The position numbers were made by a program, and so were the translations under genes. From contig NZ_JAELUF010000027.1 of NCBI RefSeq assembly GCF_016429195.1, positions 1 through 34,393 on the forward strand: DNA of 34,393 bases. The letters run 5' to 3'. This document shows, piece after piece, positions 15,644-25,056 of this stretch (position 1 is its first letter; the number at the start of each line of letters is the position of its first letter). Origin of the DNA: Brevundimonas sp. ASV9 (GTDB lineage Bacteria > Pseudomonadota > Alphaproteobacteria > Caulobacterales > Caulobacteraceae). The notes below the pieces were generated by a model. It was not told the origin of the DNA and did not search any database. It saw only the letters and a list, made by a program, of their open reading frames with translations.

Positions 15644-16594
15644 TCAATCCCTGGAGGCTTCGGCAAGGAAGGCGAACATTCGTTCCAGCGCCGACGTGGC
15701 CAGTTCCCCCGGGAAAGCCACGAACCCGTGCGCGCCGCCCGGTGCGATCGAAAGCTCAGCACGGTTGCCGGCCGCCCGCCAACGCGCGTGCATGAAGAGC
15801 GTGTCGTCCAGCAAGGCGTCGCGCGTCCCGACGCTGAACAACGCAGGGCATAGGCCGGAAAGGTCGGCGAACAGCGGCGACAGCTCCGGCGCGGCCCGAT
15901 CGCGCGGCGCCGGCGCAAAGGCGTCGATGAACGCCTGCATGTCGCGTGTTCGGAGAACGAGGCGCTCATCGCCGAAGACGCGGGCGCTGGGCGTAAGACG
16001 CAGGTCGTAACAGCCGAACCCCAGGTTTGCGCAACGGAAGGGCGTCAACCCATGGGTGTCCCTCAGACGAATGATGGTCAGCGCGGCCAGATGCGCACCG
16101 GCGGATTCTCCACCGATGGCCTTTAGAGGCCCGCTAAGCGCCGCCTCGCCGTTGTTGGCCAGCCAGACGGCCGCAGCCTCGCAGTCGTCCGGGCCGGCGG
16201 GGAACGGATATTCAGGAGCCAGCCGATAATCGACGCTGACGACGGTCAGCCCGGTGGCGTCGGCCAGGCGCTCAAGCAATGAATCCTGCTGATCCACCGC
16301 GCCCAGCACCCAACCGCCGCCGTGGACGTGCAGAAACAGCCCATGCGAATTTTCTGTTGGAATGATCCGAAGCGCCAGTGGACCTGCGGGTCCGGGAATG
16401 GTCAGGGTGCGCGCACGCGCCGATCGGACCAGGGGCGGAAACGGCGCACCGCCTGCGGCGCGCAAGGTTCGAAACGCCGAAGCGCCGACGTCCCACCAGT
16501 CCGGCAATTGACTGGCCGCCTTGACGATGGCGTCGTTGACGATGCGGGTTTCGTCCGAAATCGCGGTGCCGGAAAACAGGTCGTCGTTGCTCAT
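15644..16594 (-). CDS. Alpha/beta hydrolase (HSL-type carboxylesterase)
   Basis: This 316-residue esterase belongs to the hormone-sensitive-lipase group (alpha/beta hydrolase fold-3). The oxyanion-hole motif HGGGW is at 91-95. The nucleophile S164 is in GESAG, the acid is D259 in GTRDALL, and the catalytic H289 is in GGAHGF. YRLAPEYPFPA (123-133) is typical of the group. No signal peptide is present, so it acts in the cytoplasm. Its ATG overlaps the stop of the upstream CRP-type regulator (ATGA). Such enzymes hydrolyse short-chain esters or lactones; the substrate here is unknown. Confidence 0.92.
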   Translation of the reverse strand: MSNDDLFSGTAISDETRIVNDAIVKAASQLPDWWDVGASAFRTLRAAGGAPFPPLVRSARARTLTIPGPAGPLALRIIPTENSHGLFLHVHGGGWVLGAVDQQDSLLERLADATGLTVVSVDYRLAPEYPFPAGPDDCEAAAVWLANNGEAALSGPLKAIGGESAGAHLAALTIIRLRDTHGLTPFRCANLGFGCYDLRLTPSARVFGDERLVLRTRDMQAFIDAFAPAPRDRAAPELSPLFADLSGLCPALFSVGTRDALLDDTLFMHARWRAAGNRAELSIAPGGAHGFVAFPGELATSALERMFAFLAEASRD

Positions 16595-17256
16595 GATCTG
16601 TCCTTAGAAAGCTGCATCAGCCCTTCTCTGTCTCGCACCGACACGCAGCCGTAACTGCGCTGGATCAGTCGGCCTTCCTCCATCCGCCGCAACAGCGGGT
16701 TCAGGGTCTGGCGGGTCACGCCGACTAGGGTCGCAAGTGCGTCCTGGCTCAACCGCACCGCCCCGTCCGATGTGGCGAGTTCGAGCAGCACGCCGGCCAG
16801 GCGTGCAAACGGAGATTGCGCCAGAAGCCGGCCGAGATGGGTCAAGGCCTGGCGGTGCCGCCGGGCCGTCAGTCGCGCCAGCGCGGGCCACAGATGACCG
16901 TCCTCGCCGGTCAAACGCATCCACCGCCCTTGCGACACGAACAACAGGCGACAGTCCGCTTCGGCGACCGCGTCATGGGGTCGGGGCTGACCGTCCAGCA
17001 GTGATAACTCACCGAACCAATCGCCTCGCCCCAGCACTAGATTGGTGATTTCCCGACCGATCTTCGGCTGAACGGCCAGACGCACCGTGCCTTCGAGAAC
17101 GGCGTAAAGGCCGTCGCCGGCATCGCCGCAGCGATAGATCCGACGGCCGGCGCGGGCCGTCATCGGGGTCGCCTCGCGCAACACGGCGGCGCGTTGCACG
17201 GCGGTCAGATCGGCGAACCACGGATCGCCGTCGAGCAGGGTGTCTGACGTCTTCAC
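16591..17256 (-). CDS. CRP/FNR-family transcriptional regulator
   Basis: This protein has 221 residues from the GTG at 17256 (MKTSDTLLDGDPWF). An N-terminal cyclic-nucleotide-type beta-barrel lies at about 20-115 (YRCGDAGDGLYAVLEGTVRL, GRGDWFGELSLLDGQPRPHDAVAEADCRLL). A C-terminal Crp winged helix lies at about 150-215 (RLSQDALATLVGVTRQTLNPLLRRMEEGRLI). No N-terminal Cys cluster is present, so it is not an FNR iron-sulfur sensor. It is first in the unit with the esterase and EamA transporter and divergent from the aldolase gene, so it may control both from the shared 117-base region. Confidence 0.9.
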   Translation of the reverse strand: MKTSDTLLDGDPWFADLTAVQRAAVLREATPMTARAGRRIYRCGDAGDGLYAVLEGTVRLAVQPKIGREITNLVLGRGDWFGELSLLDGQPRPHDAVAEADCRLLFVSQGRWMRLTGEDGHLWPALARLTARRHRQALTHLGRLLAQSPFARLAGVLLELATSDGAVRLSQDALATLVGVTRQTLNPLLRRMEEGRLIQRSYGCVSVRDREGLMQLSKDRS

Positions 17257-17373
17257 GCCGCGATCAAGGCAAGCGCGCGGCGAAGTGTAAAGCGCGCGAC
17301 AGTGTGGCTCCCTCGATTGGCGCAAGGTGGAACCAGACCGCCGGATGGACCGGCGCGAGCGGGAGATAAAGAC
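17257..17373. promoter_or_regulatory. Divergent promoter region, CRP-type regulator / class II aldolase
   Basis: The 117 bases separate two divergent starts. The octamer AGCGCGCG occurs twice as a direct repeat (17272-17279 and 17291-17298). No TGTGA-N6-TCACA site was found. A GGGAGA ribosome site (17361-17366) serves the aldolase. Confidence 0.4.
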
Positions 17374-18108
17374 ATGGACGACATCGAACGCGCGCTCAGG
17401 ATCGATCTGGCTGCGGCCTATCGTCTGGTCGCGCTGTACGGCTGGGACGACCTGATTTTCACCCATCTGTCGGTGCGTATCCCAGGGCCCGATCACGCCT
17501 TCCTGATCAATCCGCAGAACCTGATGTTCGAGGAGGTCACCGCCTCGTCCCTGGTGAAGATCGACGTGGGAGGCCGCTCGCTCGATCCCGGTTCGGCTCC
17601 GACCCATCCTGCAGGTTTCGTCATCCACTCGGCCATTCATATGGCGCGCGAGGACGCACAGGCGGTCATGCATCTGCATACTCCCCAAGGCCAAGCCGTA
17701 TCGGCCATGGCGGCAGGTCTGGAACCCCTGACCCAGACGGCCATGCTGGTGCGCGACGACATCGCCTATCACGCCTATGAAGGGGTCGCGACGGATCTGG
17801 AAGAGCGAGCGCGGCTGGTTTCGGATCTCGGCGACCGCTCGACCATGATCCTGCGCAACCACGGCACATTGGCGATGGGGCGCACCGTCGCAGAGGCGTT
17901 TCTGAGGCTCTACTTCCTCGAACGGGCTTGCGAGGCGCAGGTCATGGCGGGAACCGGCGGGTCGGCGGGTCTGATGCTGCCGTCGCAGGCGGTAATCGAC
18001 AAGGCGGCCGAACAAGGCTCGAAGGGACTGGATATGGCCGCCAATCACCTGGCCTGGCCCGCCTTGCTGCGAAGGCTGGATCGTATAGATCCTGGCTTCA
18101 GGGCATGA
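17374..18108 (+). CDS. Class II aldolase/adducin-family protein
   Basis: This cytoplasmic, metal-dependent aldolase-fold enzyme has 244 residues. ATG 17374 is chosen because GGGAGA lies seven bases upstream; an upstream in-frame start would add a non-conserved segment. Metal ligands are H100 and H102 (VMHLHTPQG) and H163 (LRNHGTLAMG); the N-terminal DDLIFTHLSVRIPG is the usual substrate-loop motif. It resembles the broad group near fuculose-phosphate aldolase and methylthioribulose-phosphate dehydratase, but the active-site base is not assigned. Its 3' end overlaps the converging MocR gene by 11 bases. Confidence 0.9.
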   Translation: MDDIERALRIDLAAAYRLVALYGWDDLIFTHLSVRIPGPDHAFLINPQNLMFEEVTASSLVKIDVGGRSLDPGSAPTHPAGFVIHSAIHMAREDAQAVMHLHTPQGQAVSAMAAGLEPLTQTAMLVRDDIAYHAYEGVATDLEERARLVSDLGDRSTMILRNHGTLAMGRTVAEAFLRLYFLERACEAQVMAGTGGSAGLMLPSQAVIDKAAEQGSKGLDMAANHLAWPALLRRLDRIDPGFRA

Positions 18109-19594
18109 GGGATCGCACGGCCTCCGCCAGGCGACCGACGCCGGCGTCGATCCTCGACGCGTCGATGGTCGACAGCCCCATCCTCATGTGAAGGCGTTCA
18201 GGCTGGCCCGAGAAGAAGGGCCGCCCGCTTTCCAGCAGAACACCCCGCGCCGCAGCCTTTCGCACCAGAAGCTCTTCCTCAAGGCCAGGCGGAAAGGTCA
18301 GCCAGAGCGACGATCCCTTGCCGCCCGTCATCTCAACTTCGGGCAGGTCGCGGGTCAGGGCGGCGCGTGCCGTCGTCCAGCGCCGATCGGTCTCGGTACG
18401 AAGTCGCCGGACCAGACCGTTGTAATGCCCCTCGACCATGAAGATGGCGGCCAGCCGCTGGTTGTTCAGCGGCGGGGTGCGATGCACCAGCCGGCGCAGG
18501 GCGCGTGCTTCCGCGATCAGTTCTGACGGCCCAACCATATAGCCAAGCCGCACGCCGGGCGCGAGCACCTTGGAGAAGGTGCCCAGATAGATGACGCGAC
18601 CGCTTTCATCGCCGCTTTTCAGCGGCGGGGCGGCGGCGTCGACCGCCAGTTCGCCCTCATAGTCGTCTTCGATCACCAGCGCATCCTGACGCGTCGCCCA
18701 GTCGAGAAGCGCACGGCGACGATCCAGGCCCATGGATACGCCTGTGGGACATTGCCGACCGGGTGTGACCACGGCGACATTCACGCCGTCCAGCGTCTCA
18801 TCGACCACCACCCCCTGATCGTCCAGCGGCAGGTCGCGGATCTCGCACGGGCCCAGCGAAAAGATGTGGCGGGCGTCCGTATAGCCAGGGTTCTCGACGC
18901 CGACGACGTCGCCGGGACGCACCAGGAGCCGCGACAGCAGATAGAGTCCCTCCTGTGCGCCCAGGGTGATCAAAATCTCGTCCGGGCGCGCCAGCACGCC
19001 GCGCCGGGGCAGGATGATGCGACGGATTTGATCGATCAGAAGGGGATCGTCCTCGATCACATTGTCGGCCGACCACCAATCCACAGCCGCGCGCCCAAGG
19101 GCGATTCTGGACGCCAGCCTCCACGCCGGCAAAGGAAACAGCATCTGGTCCACCTGACCGTACAGGAAGGGATAGGGATATCTGCGCCAGTCCTTGGGCT
19201 TTGAGATATGCCGCCAATCAGCGATCCGGCTGGTCATCCGGGTGCGCCAGTCCACGCCTTCGGCATCCCCCGACGCACCTGCGGCCTTTGTCGAGCCGCC
19301 AGTCGCGGATTGAGGAAGAGCAGGCGTGTCAGCGACGAAACAGCCGCGCCGGGCCGTCGCGTTCAGGATCCCACGCGTACTCAGCTCTTCGTAAACGGCG
19401 ATGACGGTATTGCGCGCGATCCCGAGCTCGACCGCGAGCGCCCTCGACGAGGGCATTCGCTGTCCAGGCGCCAGACCGCCCCGCGCGATGGCGTCGATGA
19501 TCGCCTGCCGGAGGCCGGACTGAAGCGATCCGGCCTCTTGTAGAAACGTCTGCCGTGTCCAGGACACCGGCGGCGTCAGGTTCGAAGTCGCCAC
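18098..19594 (-). CDS. MocR/PdxR-type regulator (GntR HTH fused to aminotransferase domain)
   Basis: This 498-residue regulator has a GntR winged helix at about 20-90 (GQRMPSSRALAVELGIARNTVIAVYEEL). A fold-type I aminotransferase domain follows, with the PLP-binding D310/D311 pair (VIEDDYEGEL) and Schiff-base K342 (YLGTFSKVLAPGVRLGY). Members sense PLP or amino-group compounds and control neighbouring genes. It lies 65 bases downstream of the TonB receptor on the same strand, at the end of the MFS-receptor-regulator unit. Its position suggests control of the metabolic island, whose substrate may therefore carry an amino group (inference). Confidence 0.92.
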   Translation of the reverse strand: MATSNLTPPVSWTRQTFLQEAGSLQSGLRQAIIDAIARGGLAPGQRMPSSRALAVELGIARNTVIAVYEELSTRGILNATARRGCFVADTPALPQSATGGSTKAAGASGDAEGVDWRTRMTSRIADWRHISKPKDWRRYPYPFLYGQVDQMLFPLPAWRLASRIALGRAAVDWWSADNVIEDDPLLIDQIRRIILPRRGVLARPDEILITLGAQEGLYLLSRLLVRPGDVVGVENPGYTDARHIFSLGPCEIRDLPLDDQGVVVDETLDGVNVAVVTPGRQCPTGVSMGLDRRRALLDWATRQDALVIEDDYEGELAVDAAAPPLKSGDESGRVIYLGTFSKVLAPGVRLGYMVGPSELIAEARALRRLVHRTPPLNNQRLAAIFMVEGHYNGLVRRLRTETDRRWTTARAALTRDLPEVEMTGGKGSSLWLTFPPGLEEELLVRKAAARGVLLESGRPFFSGQPERLHMRMGLSTIDASRIDAGVGRLAEAVRSLMP

Positions 19595-19659
19595 GCCTGC
19601 ATGTCACTCCATCTGTGACGCTTGGCGTAGCATGTCGGGCGTGAACTGATAACCATGGT

Positions 19660-21876
19660 TCAGAAACGCAGGCGGACCGTCGCTCCATACGTTCGCGGTG
19701 CGTCGTAAAGGACGGCGTTCACCCCGATGACGGCTGTCCGGTTCGCGAACTTGACGTGTTCGTTGTCGGCCAGGTTCTGCCCCCATATAGAAACCTCCCA
19801 CCGTCCGTCTTGCGCCTCCAGCCCGATGCGCGCGTCGAACAGCTCGTAACCGGGGATGTAATAGGCGGGGCCGAAGGTCGGATGGATGACCTTGGGATCG
19901 AAGTTCTGGCTGGACTGAACGGCATAACCGGCATGGGCGAACAAGTTGGCCCAGGACGTCAACGGCCCACGCCAATCGGCGGCCAGATAGGCTTTGTTGC
20001 GCGGCGCATAGGGCGTCTGCACTCCATCCGCGTCCAGAGGCACGCCGGCGACCAAGCCCCCGCCGCCGGGGAAGCGTGTGTATTCGCTGTCGTTGTAGAT
20101 GTAGTTGCCGCTGAGGGTCAGGCCCCGGATCGGCACGGCCGTCAGATCAAGCTCCAGACCACGTGATTCCACCTCGCCCGCATTGCTCAGGCTGGAAACC
20201 AGAACCGTCGTGTTGTTGATGGTGCGCGAGGCGAAGCTGAAGACCTGGAAATCCTTGAATTGCTGCAGGAAGACTGTGGCGTTGACCCGTACGCGACGAT
20301 CTAGGAAGTCGCTCTTCAGACCGGCCTCATAGCTGGTGACGGTCTCCGATCCGATGCGGATGCCGGCGTTGAACTGCGCCTGGCTCATGGCCTCCACATT
20401 CCAGCCGCCGCTCTTGAAGCCACGCGCGAACGAGGCGAACAGCATTGTCCGGTCGGTCAGATGATAGTTGATGTTGGCCTTGGGTGTCAGGAAACCGTCG
20501 GAGAACGAGTCGTCATAGTCGGGAATCTGGCCGTTGATGATCCCCAGCGGATCGGAGACGAAATAGTCGCTCAGCCTCTTGCGCTCGCGCGTGTAACGCA
20601 GGCCCAGACCGATCTCCAACGCCTCGGTCGGACGGTAGTTGGCATTGGCGAACGCGCCCAACGACTGGGTGTGAACCTTGCCGCCATAGGGCACCTGACG
20701 ATTGGCATAGGCCGGGAACGGCGCGGGCAGAGCGGCGAACGCCGGGCCGGCCAACTGAACGCCGCGATCCTCGTTGTTCTGATCGAAGTAATAGAGGCCC
20801 GCGACCCAATCGAAGGCCCCGATCTTCGACGAGGCTAGGCGCAGTTCTTGCGAAAACTGACGCGACTTCTGCGACAGATCGACGGTCAGAAAGTTGGCGG
20901 CCCCCGTTTCATTGTTGAAATAAAGAACCTGCTCGCCCGACCGATAGGCTGTGATCGACGTCAGCATAAGGTCGCCCAGTTTCTGATCCACCGTCAGAGA
21001 GGCGCCACCCGTATCTCGATCCGCACGATCGTCGGCGTAGGAGCGGAACTGATAGGGATCGGCTCCGGCGGCGGGGCGGCCGGTGTAGTGAAGGGTCGAG
21101 TTGCGATCCCGGATCCCGTCGATGCTCAGGTTAACGTCGGTGTCGTCATTGGGATGGAACCGCAGTTGCAGCCGACCCGCCAGCGAATCCACGCCCATGT
21201 TTCGGTGGCCTAGCAGCGTATTCTCATAATAGCCGTCGCTCTTGACCTTGGCGACCGAGGCCTGAAGCGACCAAGCGTCGTTCAGCGGCATATTGGCCCG
21301 TCCGGCCAGCCGGTAGTGACCGAAGTTTCCCGCCTCGGCCACCAGTTCGGCGTCGGGCGTCGCGGAGGGGCGCTTGGTGGTGATCGCGATCACCCCCGCA
21401 TTGGTGTTCTTGCCGAACAGGGTGCCTTGCGGACCGCGCAGGACATCGACCTGCTGGGCGCCAAGCAGCGTCTGGTTGTTCATCCAGGATCGCCCTAGGA
21501 ACACACCGTCCACATAGACGCCGACGCGGGCGTCATAACCCGCGTTGCGCGAGTAATCGACGATGCCGCGAATGCCGTAACGTCCCTGCTCGCTGCCGTC
21601 ACCGAAGCTGACGGACGGAACAGCGCGTTCGATGTCCTGAAGGCGTACGGCGCCGATCTGCTCCAGGCTCTGGGCGGACAGGGTCTGGATCGACACCGGC
21701 ACGTCCTGAAGGTTCTCGGCCCGCTTCTGCGCGGTGACGACGATCTCTTCCAGATTGGTCGCGGGCTGAGGCGCGGCTGCGGTGTCCTGCGTCTTCTCCT
21801 GCGCCTGCGCGACGCCGGCTGAGAGTACCAGTGCGGCGACCGACGCGGACAGAGCGAGGCTGTGGCGATAGTTCAA
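19660..21876 (-). CDS. TonB-dependent outer-membrane receptor
   Basis: This 738-residue receptor takes up a substrate across the outer membrane using TonB energy. TTG 21876 is chosen because a GGGGAGGA ribosome site lies seven bases upstream and a clean signal peptide follows (SLALSASVAALVLSAGVAQAQ). The TonB box region is LEEIVVTAQKRAENLQDVPVSIQ. The plug domain runs to about residue 170 (GPQGTLFGKNTNAGVIAITTKRP), followed by a 22-strand-type barrel ending in the C-terminal Phe (TYGATVRLRF). This architecture is the large Caulobacterales/Sphingomonadales receptor group often used for plant or aromatic compounds rather than only siderophores. It lies between the MFS and MocR genes. Confidence 0.95.
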   Translation of the reverse strand: MNYRHSLALSASVAALVLSAGVAQAQEKTQDTAAAPQPATNLEEIVVTAQKRAENLQDVPVSIQTLSAQSLEQIGAVRLQDIERAVPSVSFGDGSEQGRYGIRGIVDYSRNAGYDARVGVYVDGVFLGRSWMNNQTLLGAQQVDVLRGPQGTLFGKNTNAGVIAITTKRPSATPDAELVAEAGNFGHYRLAGRANMPLNDAWSLQASVAKVKSDGYYENTLLGHRNMGVDSLAGRLQLRFHPNDDTDVNLSIDGIRDRNSTLHYTGRPAAGADPYQFRSYADDRADRDTGGASLTVDQKLGDLMLTSITAYRSGEQVLYFNNETGAANFLTVDLSQKSRQFSQELRLASSKIGAFDWVAGLYYFDQNNEDRGVQLAGPAFAALPAPFPAYANRQVPYGGKVHTQSLGAFANANYRPTEALEIGLGLRYTRERKRLSDYFVSDPLGIINGQIPDYDDSFSDGFLTPKANINYHLTDRTMLFASFARGFKSGGWNVEAMSQAQFNAGIRIGSETVTSYEAGLKSDFLDRRVRVNATVFLQQFKDFQVFSFASRTINNTTVLVSSLSNAGEVESRGLELDLTAVPIRGLTLSGNYIYNDSEYTRFPGGGGLVAGVPLDADGVQTPYAPRNKAYLAADWRGPLTSWANLFAHAGYAVQSSQNFDPKVIHPTFGPAYYIPGYELFDARIGLEAQDGRWEVSIWGQNLADNEHVKFANRTAVIGVNAVLYDAPRTYGATVRLRF

Positions 21877-21995
21877 GATGTTTCCTCCCCAGGAAAGGCG
21901 GCTGGCTGTCGAGCGCCAACTCTGCCGATGACGATGTTCGCCGCACGACTTGCTTTGCGTATTGGTCCAGCCCTGCGCGGATGGTGGCGCCAGCC

Positions 21996-23252
21996 TCAGT
22001 GAGCGGCCCGGCTCCACGTCGGATAGGGACCCAGCACGACCAGAAGGCCTGCCGCGACCCCATTGACGACCATCAGTCCGATGATCGGGATCAGTGCTCC
22101 GCCTGCCCCGGCCAGCGCAAGGGCGAACACCGGCGGGCCCAAGGCTGCGCCCAGCAGGAATGCCACGTTATGCCAGCTGTAGATTTGCGACAGGGCGCGC
22201 GGACCAAAATAGCGGCCCACCAGAAAGGTCAGAAGGTCCGTCTCCGCCCCTGCCGCTGCACCCAGAAGCACAGCTGCGAGAACCGCGACCAGTCCCATTC
22301 CAGGCAAAGCCAGCAGCAGCCAAGACCCCGCAACCGCCATCAGAACGCCTGCTGCTCCGACGTAAGGGGCGTGATAGCGGTCCATCAGCATGCCGAAGAT
22401 AACGCGCGCCGCCAGCAGCGACAGTCCCGAGATCGACTGGATCATCGCGGCCTGCGCAAGGGTCAGCGACGAGGCCTTGGTCAGCAGATGGATCATGTTG
22501 CCCAGCACCGCATAGTTGGTGAAACCCACCAGGGCGAAGATCGCCAGTATCAGCCAGAAGGCGCGGTTCCGAAGCGCCTCGTCCATGGTCAGCCCCAGCG
22601 TCGAGCGATGCGCCGTCCCCGCCGTATCCGGTGCAGGATCGCCGTCCGCGAACTGACCGACCTGGGCCGGATCGTCGCGCACCAGCAGAATGACGGTTGG
22701 CAGGATGACGACCACAAGCACGCCGGCCAGCACCAGCAGCGTCAGTCGCCAGTCCAGTGTCTGGATGAGACGCTGCGTCAACCAGGGCAGGACGGCGGCG
22801 CCGATCCCCTGCCCCGACACGGCGATGCCCAGGGCCAGCCCCCTGCGGCGATCAAACCACAACGACAGCGTCCGCAGATAGATGATCGGATTGGTGAAGG
22901 CCCCGACCAGCCCCATGGCGCCGTAGAACACATAGACCTGGGCGACGGAGTTCTGGATCAAGGCGCCGGATGCGATCAGGGCGGCGAAGGCAACGATACC
23001 GACTGCCGCCACGCGCCGCGATCCGAAACAGTCCACTGCACGCCCTGCGAAGGGCACGGCTAGCAGCGCGCAAACCAGAAACGCCGAAAGCGCGCCCGAC
23101 AGGTCTGCCTGGCGCCAGCCGAACGCCGCCGACCAACGCGCAGTCAGCACCCCAAACGTCGATGCCGCCAGACTGGTGCCGCACAACGTCAAGGCGACCA
23201 GAACGCCGGCGACGACGGACCAGCCCGAAAATCCTGTTTTACCGGCGGACAT
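21996..23252 (-). CDS. Major facilitator superfamily transporter (OFA/monocarboxylate-like)
   Basis: This 418-residue inner-membrane protein has twelve hydrophobic segments. ATG 23252 (MSAGKTGFSG) follows a GGGAGGGGG ribosome site. Family features are GRAVDCFGSRR in the loop after segment 2, WFDRRRGLALGIAVSGQGIG, and a central loop of about 40 residues before MDEALRNRAFW. It resembles MFS carriers for mono- and dicarboxylates. It lies upstream of the TonB receptor and MocR regulator on the same strand, and is divergent from the amidohydrolase operon. The receptor-carrier pair would give uptake across both membranes. Confidence 0.92.
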   Translation of the reverse strand: MSAGKTGFSGWSVVAGVLVALTLCGTSLAASTFGVLTARWSAAFGWRQADLSGALSAFLVCALLAVPFAGRAVDCFGSRRVAAVGIVAFAALIASGALIQNSVAQVYVFYGAMGLVGAFTNPIIYLRTLSLWFDRRRGLALGIAVSGQGIGAAVLPWLTQRLIQTLDWRLTLLVLAGVLVVVILPTVILLVRDDPAQVGQFADGDPAPDTAGTAHRSTLGLTMDEALRNRAFWLILAIFALVGFTNYAVLGNMIHLLTKASSLTLAQAAMIQSISGLSLLAARVIFGMLMDRYHAPYVGAAGVLMAVAGSWLLLALPGMGLVAVLAAVLLGAAAGAETDLLTFLVGRYFGPRALSQIYSWHNVAFLLGAALGPPVFALALAGAGGALIPIIGLMVVNGVAAGLLVVLGPYPTWSRAAH

Positions 23253-23421
23253 CTCGCCCCCTCCCGCTGTTTCCATGCGGTCGTGTCGCCGCGTGATGAC
23301 GAGCTTAGGCAAAGCTTGCGGACTGGCAACGTGCGCCGGTTCTGGCGCCCCGGTTTGCATCGGGCTGGACCAAGCGCCGATCCTGGCCAAGATGGTTGGC
23401 TGTCGCTTGACTGGAGGCCGA
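23253..23421. promoter_or_regulatory. Divergent promoter region, MFS transporter / amidohydrolase
   Basis: The 169 bases lie between two divergent operons and are the likely target of the MocR-type regulator. An AAGCTT palindrome (at about 23312-23317) and the ribosome site GGAGG (23413-23417) are visible. No clear -10/-35 pair was seen. Confidence 0.4.
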
Positions 23422-25056
23422 ATGGCGCCGCTGACGATCTTTCGCGCACGCCGCATACGGACGATGGACCCGGCGCACCCCGCCGCCACGCACATCGCCG
23501 TCAGAGACGGTCATGTCGTCGCTGTGGGCGATGCCGACCACGCACGGACCTGGGATGGCGTGCACGATGATCGCTACGCCGACCACGTGCTCATGCCCGG
23601 CTTTGTCGAGGCGCACGCCCATGTCATGGCCGGTCCGATCTGGCGCTATCCCTATGTAGGGCCCGCCGAGCGGATGGACGACCAGGGCCGCCTGTGGCCC
23701 GCGACACGCAGTATGGATGCGGTTCTGGCGCGGCTAAGAGACGCCGCGGCCTCGCTTGCTCCCGGCGCGCCGCTGATCGGTTGGGGCTTTGATCCGCTCT
23801 TTGTCCAGGGACCGACCGCGGATCGCTGGATGCTTGATGCCGTCTCGACGACCCGGCCAGTCGTGCTGCATCACTCCAACGGCCATCTGATCACCGTAAA
23901 TTCGGCCGCCCTCGCGCTGGCCGGTTATGACGCGACCACGCGCGTTACAGGCGTGGTTCTGGACGCCCGAGGTGAGCCGACGGGCGAACTGCGGGAGTTC
24001 GCGGCCATGATGCCCGTCCTGCGCCGCCTGGGCGTCGATCTCGCTGACATCGGACGCGGAGAGGATGCGCTTCGCCGTTTCGCCAACCTGGCACGCCGGG
24101 CCGGCGTCACCACCATCGCCGACATGGGGCGAATGATCGACCAGGACGACGCGCGCGAAACAGCCGCGACGACATCGGCCGCGGACTATCCCATACGCCT
24201 CGCCGTCGTGACGATGGGTATGTTCAGCCCGGCCGCCGACATCATAGACAAGGTCGAGCGCCTGTCGTCGTTCGCCCACGACAAGCTGCGCTTCTGCGGC
24301 GTCAAGCTGATGATCGACGGCTCGATCCAAGGCTATACCGCCAAGCTTCGTTCTCCGGGATATCACCGGGGCGAAGATCACGGCATCTGGAACATCGCGC
24401 CCCAGCAGTTAACCGAGACCGTTGGCGCGCTTCACGCCGCCGGTCTTCAGATTCACGTCCATGCCAATGGCGATCTGGCCATCGACGTCGCACTGGACGC
24501 CTTCGAAAATGCCGTTGCGGGACATCTCCAACGGGACCACCGCCATGTCGTCCAGCACGCGCAAATGGCCGACCGCGCGCAGTTCGAACGCATGGCCAGA
24601 TTAGGCGTTTCGGCCAATCTCTTCGCCAACCACCTCTATTATTTCGGCGATCAACATCATGACCTGACGATCGGCCCGGAGCGCGCCGCCCGACTGAACG
24701 ACGGCCGCGCCGCCCTCGACGCCGGCGTGCCGCTGTCGCTGCATTCCGATGCGCCGGTCACGTCGCTTGCGCCCCTGGTTACGGCGTGGTGCGCCGTGAA
24801 CCGGCGAACCGAGACCGGGCGGGTTCTGGGCGGCGAGCAGGCTTTGACGATCGCGGAAGCGCTTCACGCCGTGACCGTCGGCGCCGCGCGCAGTTTGAAG
24901 CTGGATCATGAAATCGGCTCGCTGACACCCGGCAAGCGCGCCGACATGGTCGCGCTGAATGATGACCCGTTCGAAGTCCCGGGCGAAAATATCCGGGAAA
25001 TCGTTGCGATCGACACTTTGCTGGGCGGCCTATCGACCGCTCGAGGCGCCCAGTGA
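23422..25056 (+). CDS. Amidohydrolase family 3 (YtcJ-like) metal-dependent hydrolase
   Basis: This 544-residue enzyme starts at ATG 23422 with GGAGG five bases before. Amidohydro_3 features are the first metal ligands H65 and H67 (GFVEAHAHVM), VKLMIDGSIQGYTAKL, HVHANGDLAID, VQHAQMAD and SLHSDAPVTSL. The C-terminal GSLTPGKRADMVALNDDPF closes the composite beta-sandwich domain. YtcJ-like enzymes hydrolyse amide, N-acyl or cyclic amide bonds; the exact substrate cannot be read. No signal peptide is present. Its stop overlaps the GTG start of the CobW gene (GTGA), tying the two together. Confidence 0.92.
   Translation: MAPLTIFRARRIRTMDPAHPAATHIAVRDGHVVAVGDADHARTWDGVHDDRYADHVLMPGFVEAHAHVMAGPIWRYPYVGPAERMDDQGRLWPATRSMDAVLARLRDAAASLAPGAPLIGWGFDPLFVQGPTADRWMLDAVSTTRPVVLHHSNGHLITVNSAALALAGYDATTRVTGVVLDARGEPTGELREFAAMMPVLRRLGVDLADIGRGEDALRRFANLARRAGVTTIADMGRMIDQDDARETAATTSAADYPIRLAVVTMGMFSPAADIIDKVERLSSFAHDKLRFCGVKLMIDGSIQGYTAKLRSPGYHRGEDHGIWNIAPQQLTETVGALHAAGLQIHVHANGDLAIDVALDAFENAVAGHLQRDHRHVVQHAQMADRAQFERMARLGVSANLFANHLYYFGDQHHDLTIGPERAARLNDGRAALDAGVPLSLHSDAPVTSLAPLVTAWCAVNRRTETGRVLGGEQALTIAEALHAVTVGAARSLKLDHEIGSLTPGKRADMVALNDDPFEVPGENIREIVAIDTLLGGLSTARGAQ

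Noticed and set aside
15640..15969. N-terminal extension of the EamA transporter
   Set aside because: It overlaps the esterase C-terminus including its catalytic His and has no transporter character.
17257..18048. N-terminal extension of the CRP-type regulator
   Set aside because: It is antisense to the class II aldolase; the cNMP-type domain begins at the GTG at 17256.
21831..23063. 410-codon open frame antisense to the MFS transporter
   Set aside because: It is Gln/Arg/His-rich and lacks any domain; the other strand encodes twelve membrane segments.
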